From positions 124,001 through 188,000 of the forward strand of contig NZ_JAIVKL010000003.1 of assembly GCF_020524045.1 (NCBI RefSeq): DNA of 64,000 bases. Direction: 5' to 3'. Positions 57,177 to 64,000 of the stretch are shown piece after piece. A program made the position numbers and the translations under genes. The notes beneath the pieces were generated by a model that saw only the letters and a list, made by a program, of their open reading frames with translations, searched no databases and was not told where the DNA came from. Position 1 is the stretch's first letter; the number at the start of each line of letters is the position of its first letter. Source of the stretch: Metabacillus litoralis. GTDB taxonomy: Bacteria; Bacillota; Bacilli; Bacillales; Bacillaceae.

Positions 57177-58035
57177 CTATTTAGGTTTACTAGGGAAAAT
57201 TCATATTCATCCATTACTGTGGGTCATTATTGGAATCAGTGTGGTGACGGCAAATTTTAAATCATTGTTTCTGTTAATGCTTATCGTTTTTGTTCATGAA
57301 ATGGGCCATGCAATTAGTGCTCATTTTTTTTCTTGGAGAATAAAATCAATCATGTTACTTCCCTTTGGAGGCGTAGCTGAAGTGGATGAGCATGGAAATC
57401 GTCCTTTAAAAGAAGAATTTATTGTTGTTTTGTTAGGTCCATTACAGCACTTATGGCTTCAAGGTGCTGCATTTATTTTACAGAATGTGAATGTCATAAA
57501 TAGTAGTGATTATCAGCTTTTTACTTTTTATAATTTATCCATATTATTGTTTAATTTGTTGCCTGTTTGGCCATTAGATGGTGGTAAGTTGTTATTTATA
57601 TTGTTCTCAAAATCATTCGCTTATCGAAAAGCACACTTTTATATGATGTTAACATCAATCATATTTTTATGCATATATGTAATATTTATTGTATCCACAT
57701 CACCAAGTCATCTTAATATGTGGATTATTACGACTTTTCTTATTTATAGCTTATATTATGAATACAAACATAGAATGTATAGCTGTATGAGGTTTTTAAT
57801 GGAGCGATATTATGGTAAGCAAAATACGATCCAAAAATTAAAACCAATCGTAGTTGATGAATCTGACCTCATTTATAGTGTACTACTTCAGTTTCAAAGA
57901 GGATGTAAACATTTAATTGTTGTGGAGAGAAATGGCACAAAAGTGTCTGAGATGGATGAAAATGAATTATTACATGCCTATTTTGCAAATAAATTGACCG
58001 ATTCAAAGGTCGGTGATCTTGTTTATACCTATTAG
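57169..58035 (+). CDS. spoIVFB: site-2-type intramembrane metalloprotease SpoIVFB
   Basis: 288 residues from a TTG that overlaps the spoIVFA stop. It cleaves pro-sigma-K in the mother cell. The zinc motif is H43-E-M-G-H47 and the third ligand is D137 in WPLDGG, the same numbers as B. subtilis. Six TM helices and a C-terminal CBS domain (about 210-288, SVLLQFQRGCKHLIVVERNG). Confidence 0.97.
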   Translation: MNNYLGLLGKIHIHPLLWVIIGISVVTANFKSLFLLMLIVFVHEMGHAISAHFFSWRIKSIMLLPFGGVAEVDEHGNRPLKEEFIVVLLGPLQHLWLQGAAFILQNVNVINSSDYQLFTFYNLSILLFNLLPVWPLDGGKLLFILFSKSFAYRKAHFYMMLTSIIFLCIYVIFIVSTSPSHLNMWIITTFLIYSLYYEYKHRMYSCMRFLMERYYGKQNTIQKLKPIVVDESDLIYSVLLQFQRGCKHLIVVERNGTKVSEMDENELLHAYFANKLTDSKVGDLVYTY

Positions 58036-58079
58036 GTTCATACACACGAACTCTCAAAAATGATATAGTTTAATATATC

Positions 58080-59579
58080 ATGACAGTGGATGAATATTTC
58101 CTCAGAAAGAGAGTCAATCGTGTGCGAAAAATATTTATAAATGAAAAGACAAGTGAAAAAAGAATAGCTATTCAAGAAAATGAGCAAGTAACTGAAATCC
58201 ATCACTCACATTCATCTGAAATAGATGTTGTAGGAAACATCTATCTTGCACGAGTGAAAAAGGTATTACCTGGTATGCAAGCTGCTTTTGTAGATATCGG
58301 GTTTAATCAAAACGGATATCTTCATCGTAATGATTTAATATCCTTTCAACTAAGCGATAAAACAGAAGCAAAATCATCTATTTCTCATTATGTAAGAGAA
58401 GGTGAGCAGTTACTTGTTCAAGTTGTGAAAGAAGGTACAAATCAAAAGGGACCAAAGTTAACAACAAATATTGAGTTTGGTGGAAACTTAATTGTTTTTA
58501 TGCCTTATGGAAACTATACAGCAGTTTCTAAAAAGATTGAGGATAATAAAGAAAGAGAAAGACTTCTGCATATTGCAAATGAACTAAGAGATAAAAATGA
58601 AGGTCTTTTATTTCGTACAGCTTGTCAGCAGCAAACAAGCGAGCAACTTCATAAAGAATATATACAATTGAAGCAATCATTTTTATCTTTAAGCATAAAA
58701 CAAAGTGAAAAACCTGTTTGTGTTTATGAAGCAAAAAGTTTTGTAGATCGTTTATTAACTGAAATAGTAGTTCAAGAAGATGATACAATTATTTGTGATC
58801 AAATTGATACGGTACAAAAGCTAAGAAAAAAATTTCCAGAAGCAAGGGTTGTTTATCATGAAAAACGAGAAGGACTTTTTTCAACTTATAACCTTGAACA
58901 AGAAATAGAGAAGCTGTTCAAATCAATCGTTTGGTTGAAAAACGGTGCTTACATTATCATAGAACAAACGGAAGCAATGACGATTATTGACGTAAATACT
59001 GGAAAATTTTCCGGGAAATTATCGATGCGTGATACCGTTCTACAAACTAATCGACTAGCTGCGATAGAATTGGCAAAACAAATTCGTTTGCGAAACCTTA
59101 GTGGAATGATCTTGATCGACTTTATCGATATGAAACATACACAAGATCAAAATGAAATTTTCAATACAGTTGTTAATGAAATGAAAAAAGATCGTGTGCA
59201 ACACAAGGTAATTGGTTTTACAGAGCTTAATATTTTGCAGATAACAAGAAAAAAAGTGCGTCAACCACTTCATGCAAGCTTAACTCAAGAATGTTCAATA
59301 TGCCATGGAGATGGTAGAGTGGTATCTGCTGAAACCATTGCTTTTAAGTTAGAGAGAGAGTTATGGGAGTATCAGTTTATGGATAGTGAAGCTTTGTTAA
59401 TTGAAGCAACAAGCGATGTAATATCGTTACTAAAAGGAAATAATGATGAACATATCGTAAAATTAGAAGATACATTAAAGTATAAATTAGTGTTGGTGGA
59501 ATATTCGAATAAGACTCCTAGCTATCATATAAGACATGTAGGCGATATGAAAACAATTCTAGCAAGAATAGAGAACTAG
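58080..59579 (+). CDS. ribonuclease G/E family endoribonuclease
   Basis: 499 residues from ATG 58080; GTG 58122 (485 residues) has a better placed AAAGAGAG and is a credible alternative because family homology begins just after it. S1 domain (about 45-130, VGNIYLARVKKVLPGMQAAFVDIG), then the DNase I-like catalytic part with IIDVNTG and LIDFIDM metal aspartates and the zinc-link CSICHG. It should cut AU-rich single-stranded RNA. B. subtilis has no RNase E/G, so this species has it in addition to any RNase Y. It lies between spoIVFB and the L21 operon. Confidence 0.95.
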   Translation: MTVDEYFLRKRVNRVRKIFINEKTSEKRIAIQENEQVTEIHHSHSSEIDVVGNIYLARVKKVLPGMQAAFVDIGFNQNGYLHRNDLISFQLSDKTEAKSSISHYVREGEQLLVQVVKEGTNQKGPKLTTNIEFGGNLIVFMPYGNYTAVSKKIEDNKERERLLHIANELRDKNEGLLFRTACQQQTSEQLHKEYIQLKQSFLSLSIKQSEKPVCVYEAKSFVDRLLTEIVVQEDDTIICDQIDTVQKLRKKFPEARVVYHEKREGLFSTYNLEQEIEKLFKSIVWLKNGAYIIIEQTEAMTIIDVNTGKFSGKLSMRDTVLQTNRLAAIELAKQIRLRNLSGMILIDFIDMKHTQDQNEIFNTVVNEMKKDRVQHKVIGFTELNILQITRKKVRQPLHASLTQECSICHGDGRVVSAETIAFKLERELWEYQFMDSEALLIEATSDVISLLKGNNDEHIVKLEDTLKYKLVLVEYSNKTPSYHIRHVGDMKTILARIEN

Positions 59580-59609
59580 AAATTTTAACTTCATATCATT
59601 AAAAAACAG

Positions 59610-59638
59610 TTGCATATTCATGGATATATTGGTATCAT
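59610..59638 (+). promoter_or_regulatory. candidate sigma-A promoter of rplU operon
   Basis: TTGCAT (59610-59615), 17-base spacer, TATCAT (59633-59638) preceded by TGG. Confidence 0.55.
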
Positions 59639-59644
59639 GTTTAA

Positions 59645-59757
59645 TGTTATGACTTGTAGCGCACCCGTGCTACAACCGCTCAATATAAGGTATTAAAGTG
59701 ATGTTTTATACATACACCTCATTTTGGCGAGTCTGAGTTTATAGGAGGTGCATTGGA
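59645..59757 (+). ncRNA. L21 leader (ribosomal protein autoregulatory 5' UTR)
   Basis: The rplU 5' leader has a GC-rich hairpin TGTAGC..GCTACA (59655-59674, loop region GCACCC) followed by AACCGCT and a second pairing region before the AGGAGGTG site. Position and form match the known L21 leader of bacilli, thought to respond to L21. Recognised by eye; no covariance search was done. Confidence 0.6.
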
Positions 59758-60066
59758 ATGTACGCAATTATCGAAACTGGTGGAAAGCAAATCAAAGTAG
59801 AAGAAGGTCAAGTAATCTACATTGAAAAGCTTGGTACTGATCAAGGTGAAACTGTTACGTTTGACAAAGTTTTATTTGTAGGTGGAGACAACGTTAAAGT
59901 TGGTAGCCCAACTGTTGACGGAGCGACTGTTACTGCTAAAGTTGAAAAGCATGGTCGTCAAAAGAAAATCACTGTCTTCAAATATAAAGCTAAGAAAAAC
60001 TATCGTAAAAAGCAAGGTCACCGTCAGCCATACACTAAAGTTGTTATTGAAAAAATCAACGGGTAA
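59758..60066 (+). CDS. rplU: 50S ribosomal protein L21
   Basis: 102 residues, the normal length. [18 protein letters not shown] at the N-terminus and [19 protein letters not shown] at the C-terminus are the L21 family ends. Binds 23S rRNA. First gene of rplU-prp-rpmA. Preceded by a strong AGGAGGTG. Confidence 0.98.
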   Translation: MYAIIETGGKQIKVEEGQVIYIEKLGTDQGETVTFDKVLFVGGDNVKVGSPTVDGATVTAKVEKHGRQKKITVFKYKAKKNYRKKQGHRQPYTKVVIEKING

Positions 60067-60077
60067 GGCTGTTTGAA

Positions 60078-60721
<644 letters not shown>

Positions 60722-60732
60722 GTTCATTAGGA

Positions 60733-60767
60733 AAAACTCTAACCTAACTTAGGTTAGAGTTTTTTTT
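60733..60767 (+). terminator. rplU-prp-rpmA terminator
   Basis: ACTCTAACCTAA pairs with TTAGGTTAGAGT, followed by TTTTTTT. Confidence 0.9.
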
Positions 60768-60769
60768 AT

Positions 60770-60907
60770 GAGGCTGAAACATAACGTAGTAGTTAATAAA
60801 AATTCCGAACAATGTAATAGCTTAGGGAGTATATTTCAAGAGAGACGTAACTACACTTACAACCATTGTTCGGTTTCTATTTTGTTAAAATACTTATGTC
60901 CAACCTC
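60770..60907. repeat. 138-bp element with GAGGCTGAAACATAA-type inverted ends
   Basis: GAGGCTGAAACATAA (60770-60784) and TTATGTCCAACCTC (60894-60907) are imperfect inverse complements. An inner hairpin is CCGAACAATG (60805-60814) with CATTGTTCGG (60864-60873). It is the simple form of the composite element at 14853-15201. The remaining 250 bases up to spo0B show no gene. Confidence 0.65.
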
Positions 60908-61156
60908 TTTATTTAGGGAAGCAGGTTAATGACGTTAAAAGTGAAATAAACTTAAATTGATGTGGTGACATTAGTAATCAACAATTAACTTTAACGAAGA
61001 TTCAAATAAATTGAACTTCTTTTAGAGTATTTTTTGTGAAATTTGGAATATCCCTTATGTTCTAAATCAATGTTTGTTATAATTTCTATTGCAGCCTTAA
61101 ATAATATAACTCCTTAATGAAAATAAATTATTTTTTAATATAGTGGGAGAAATTGT

Positions 61157-61720
61157 ATGGAAAATAAATTGAACGAAGCTAAAATTGTTGATATATTAAG
61201 TCATTCACGTCATGATTGGATGAATAAACTGCAACTAATTAAGGGAAACCTATCTTTGCAAAAATATGATCGAATTAAGGATATCATAGAAGAAATTGTC
61301 ATAGAAGCACAACAAGAATCAAAATTGTGTAATTTGAAAATGCCTTCTTTTGCTAGTTTTCTTATGACATTTAATTGGAGTAAACATCAATTTTATCTAG
61401 AGTATGAGGTTATAGGAGACATCAAAGTACTAAAAGATTATGATGATCTATTAACGAATTGGTCTAAGGGGTTTATGGATATACTAGACAATACAGTTGA
61501 TAGTACATGTGAAAATCATCTTTGTTTAACACTTAAAACAGACGATCAGGTTGAAGATAAAATTTGTTTTATCTTTGAATTTGAAGGGAAAATAAATAAT
61601 ACTGAGCTAGTAACAAAATGGATTCATTCAACAGATCAAACCAATATTGGTATTGATGACTTTGAAATAAGTACATATGAGCTAAATACAGCTATATCGC
61701 TTACTATCACAGATCGTTAA
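61157..61720 (+). CDS. spo0B: sporulation initiation phosphotransferase Spo0B
   Basis: 187 residues. Passes phosphate from Spo0F to Spo0A. The phospho-accepting histidine is H19 in HSRHDWMNKLQLIKGNL (equivalent to H30 in B. subtilis), in a helical-hairpin dimerisation region; the C-terminal kinase-like fold cannot bind ATP. The family diverges fast, so identity rests on the His motif and position before obg. RBS GTGGGAG. Confidence 0.94.
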   Translation: MENKLNEAKIVDILSHSRHDWMNKLQLIKGNLSLQKYDRIKDIIEEIVIEAQQESKLCNLKMPSFASFLMTFNWSKHQFYLEYEVIGDIKVLKDYDDLLTNWSKGFMDILDNTVDSTCENHLCLTLKTDDQVEDKICFIFEFEGKINNTELVTKWIHSTDQTNIGIDDFEISTYELNTAISLTITDR

Positions 61721-61777
61721 AACAATGAATGATTCTTTTAGCTATATATGTTATAGGCATGAGAACGGAGGAAGACA

Positions 61778-63061
61778 ATGTTTGTCGATCAGGTCAAAAT
61801 ATATGTAAAAGGTGGCGACGGCGGTAACGGAATGGTTGCTTTTCGTCGTGAAAAATATGTACCAATGGGTGGCCCAGCCGGTGGTGATGGTGGTAATGGT
61901 GCTGACGTAGTATTTGAGGTTGAAGAAGGCTTAAGAACATTAATGGATTTTCGCTATAAAAGACATTTTAAGGCTCCTCGTGGTGAACATGGGATGTCGA
62001 AAAATCAACATGGTAAAAATTCGCAGCCAATGGTTGTTAAAGTTCCACCAGGTACAGTCGTTACAGATGAAACAACAGGACACATTATTGCTGACTTAAC
62101 TGAACATGGTCAACAAGCGGTCATTGCAAAGGGTGGACGTGGAGGTCGTGGTAATTCAAGATTTGCCACACCTGCCAATCCAGCACCAGAGCTTTCAGAA
62201 AATGGAGAACCTGGAATTGAGCGTAATGTTATTTTAGAATTAAAAGTATTAGCAGATGTAGGATTAGTTGGATTTCCAAGCGTTGGAAAATCAACTTTAT
62301 TATCAGTAGTATCATCTGCAAAACCGAAAATTGCTGAATATCACTTTACTACACTTGTACCAAATTTAGGTATGGTTGAAACAGAAGATGGCAGAAGTTT
62401 TGTTATGGCTGATCTACCTGGTTTAATTGAAGGGGCGCATCAAGGTGTTGGGTTAGGTCACCAATTCCTAAGACATATTGAAAGAACACGTGTGATTGTT
62501 CATGTGATTGATATGTCAGGGTTAGAAGGAAGAGACCCATATGAAGATTACCTAACAATTAATGCGGAATTGAAGGAATATAACATGCGCTTAACAGAGC
62601 GTCCACAAATTATTGTAGCGAATAAAATGGACATGCCAGACTCTGAAGAAAATTTGGCTGAATTTAAAAAGAAGCTTGATGATGATGTGAAAATTTTCCC
62701 AGCATCAGCTGTCACTCGTGAAGGTGTTCGTGAGTTATTATTTGCAGTTGCTGATGCAATTGAAAATACACCTGAATTCCCGTTACATGAGGAAGAAATC
62801 ACTGAAAATCGCGTGATTTATGAATTTAAGAAAGAAGAACCAAACTTTGCGATTACACGTGATGATGAAGGTGCATTTGTGCTTTCTGGTGAAAAAATTG
62901 AAAAGTTATTTAAAATGACAGACTTCTCACGTGATGAATCAATTAAACGTTTTGCAAGACAGTTAAGAGGCTTAGGTGTTGATGAAGCTCTTCGTGAAAG
63001 AGGAGCAAAAGATGGCGATATTGTCAAACTGCTTGAATATGAATTTGAATTTATTGAGTAG
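61778..63061 (+). CDS. obg: Spo0B-associated GTPase Obg
   Basis: 427 residues. Essential GTPase in 50S maturation and stress response. The glycine-rich Obg domain (about 1-158), G1 [12 protein letters not shown]3 [13 protein letters not shown]4 NKMD, and the C-terminal OCT domain (about 345-427) are all present. RBS CGGAGGAAGAC. Pairing with spo0B is the same as in B. subtilis. Confidence 0.99.
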   Translation: MFVDQVKIYVKGGDGGNGMVAFRREKYVPMGGPAGGDGGNGADVVFEVEEGLRTLMDFRYKRHFKAPRGEHGMSKNQHGKNSQPMVVKVPPGTVVTDETTGHIIADLTEHGQQAVIAKGGRGGRGNSRFATPANPAPELSENGEPGIERNVILELKVLADVGLVGFPSVGKSTLLSVVSSAKPKIAEYHFTTLVPNLGMVETEDGRSFVMADLPGLIEGAHQGVGLGHQFLRHIERTRVIVHVIDMSGLEGRDPYEDYLTINAELKEYNMRLTERPQIIVANKMDMPDSEENLAEFKKKLDDDVKIFPASAVTREGVRELLFAVADAIENTPEFPLHEEEITENRVIYEFKKEEPNFAITRDDEGAFVLSGEKIEKLFKMTDFSRDESIKRFARQLRGLGVDEALRERGAKDGDIVKLLEYEFEFIE

Positions 63062-63095
63062 AAAAAAAGTCACATACATTTTAAAATGATTTAAT

Positions 63096-63127
63096 AGGAG
63101 AGCTAACTCATGGCTCTCTTTTTTTTA
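63096..63127 (+). terminator. obg terminator
   Basis: GAGAGC (63098-63103) pairs with GCTCTC (63113-63118), then TTTTTTTT. Confidence 0.85.
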
Positions 63128-63349
63128 GCTTTTTCAAGGTCCTATTAAATGTGTTAAAGTAACAAACCATTATAATAATAGGCTATAAGCTTACTGTTGT
63201 TTTACATAGTACGCTCTACTTTTACACATACAGTTAGCAGTTTTTTTACGTCAATCATATACATTTGCACTTTTCTTAAGAAAAAAGGAGAAATTTAGCC
63301 AATATTGTGATAAATTATCTACAGTGAGAAAAAACATGGGAGGGACATC

Positions 63350-63793
63350 ATGAAGGATGATACCTTTTATTTAGTTCGTGAAGATATATTACCTGAAGCA
63401 ATGAAAAAAACACTTGAAGTTAAGAAATTAATTGAGAGAGGGAAAGTTGATTCTGTTGCTGAAGCTGTTCAACGTGTTGATTTAAGCCGAAGTGCTTTTT
63501 ATAAATATCGTGATGCAGTTTTTCCATTTCATACAATGGTAAAGGAAAAGTTAATTACATTATTTTTTCATTTGGAAGATCGAAGTGGAACACTTTCACA
63601 TTTATTATCAGTTGTAGCAAGTGCTGGATGTAATGTATTAACGATTCATCAATCTATTCCAATTCAAGGCAGAGCAAATGTTACACTTTCCCTTAATACG
63701 AATGGCATGACAGAAGATATTAACCGTTTAATGACTAAACTTAGAAGATTAGAGTTCGTTGAGAAAGTTGAAATATTAGGTCAAGGTGCATAA
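63350..63793 (+). CDS. pheB: ACT-domain protein PheB
   Basis: 147 residues. N-terminal helix-turn-helix-like part ([21 protein letters not shown], about 36-56) and a C-terminal ACT domain (about 71-145, [29 protein letters not shown]) that usually senses an amino acid. It is adjacent to pheA, which suggests phenylalanine-linked control, though the molecular role is not established. RBS GGGAGGG. Confidence 0.93.
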   Translation: MKDDTFYLVREDILPEAMKKTLEVKKLIERGKVDSVAEAVQRVDLSRSAFYKYRDAVFPFHTMVKEKLITLFFHLEDRSGTLSHLLSVVASAGCNVLTIHQSIPIQGRANVTLSLNTNGMTEDINRLMTKLRRLEFVEKVEILGQGA

Positions 63794-63811
63794 TAAGGAG
63801 TTGAAGGGAAG

Positions 63812-64000
63812 TTGACAGTAAAGGTAGGTTTCTTAGGTCCTAGAGCAACTTTTACCCACTTAGCTGTAAAAGCTTTTTTTGGGGAAGAAATTGAAGAGGT
63901 TGCCTATTCAACAATTCCTCAATGCATTGATGCAGTTGCAGAAGGTAAAATAGACTATGCAGTGGTTCCTACAGAAAATGCATTAGAAGGATCAGTAAAT
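63812..64000 (+). CDS. pheA: prephenate dehydratase, 5' part (right-truncated)
   Basis: Starts at a TTG at 63812 and runs off the right edge after 63 codons. Converts prephenate to phenylpyruvate. The N-terminus MTVKVGFLGPRATFTHLAV and the DYAVVPTENALEGSV motif identify the prephenate dehydratase catalytic domain. The C-terminal ACT domain lies outside. Follows pheB by 18 bases. Confidence 0.95.
   Translation, partial: MTVKVGFLGPRATFTHLAVKAFFGEEIEEVAYSTIPQCIDAVAEGKIDYAVVPTENALEGSVN

Overview
The window is a chromosomal segment of a low-GC, endospore-forming Firmicute of the family Bacillaceae (Bacillus, Metabacillus or Cytobacillus-like). The evidence is the gene order, leuABCD-ysoA-tig-clpX-lonB-lonA-ysxC-hemAXCDBL-spoVID-ysxE-valS-folC-...-spoIIB-maf-radC-mreBCD-minCD-spoIVFAB-...-rplU-prp-rpmA-spo0B-obg-pheB-pheA. 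This follows the Bacillus subtilis leu-phe region almost gene for gene. Sporulation genes, Bacillus-type ribosome binding sites and AT-rich intergenic DNA agree. No rRNA, tRNA, CRISPR, insertion sequence or prophage was seen.

Layout. 1-4.3 kb: leucine biosynthesis (leuA enters from the left edge). 4.8-14.9 kb: protein folding and proteolysis (TPR protein, trigger factor, ClpX, LonB, LonA) and the ribosome-assembly GTPase YsxC. 15.3-22.3 kb: a six-TM protein on the minus strand, then the heme operon from glutamyl-tRNA to uroporphyrinogen III (hemAXCDBL). 23-30.4 kb: spore morphogenesis (spoVID, ysxE), a T-box-controlled valS, and folC. 48.6-64 kb: septum, cell-shape and sporulation genes, an RNase G/E homologue, the L21-Prp-L27 operon, spo0B-obg and pheB-pheA (pheA runs off the right edge).

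The non-core part is 30.5-48.5 kb. Between folC and spoIIB, B. subtilis has only comC (prepilin peptidase). Here the interval holds a full type IV pilus locus: an integral-membrane GAF-GGDEF diguanylate cyclase, a secreted von Willebrand A protein with a Tyr-rich insert, three prepilin-like minor pilins on the minus strand (PilV/PilW/PilX-like), and a long plus-strand operon. That operon has three poorly known envelope-type proteins (an acidic TM protein, a PRC-barrel protein, a VanW-like protein) followed by pilB, pilT, pilC, pilA, pilD, pilM, pilN and pilO. PilB starts with an MshEN-type domain, known in other bacteria to bind c-di-GMP, so the adjacent cyclase and the assembly ATPase look like a local signalling circuit (inference).

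Intergenic DNA carries several repeat families: a MITE-like element with imperfect terminal inverted repeats (four copies), a GGAGCGGAAGACAC-type structured repeat (one good copy, one decayed copy and a possible remnant), an element bounded by GAGGYTGRRACATAA inverted repeats (two copies, one carrying a GGAGCGG-type repeat inside it), and a degenerate 52-59 bp tandem repeat after hemL. Regulatory sites supported by the sequence include the valS T-box, two good sigma-E promoter candidates (spoVID, spoIVFA), an L21 leader and many intrinsic terminators.
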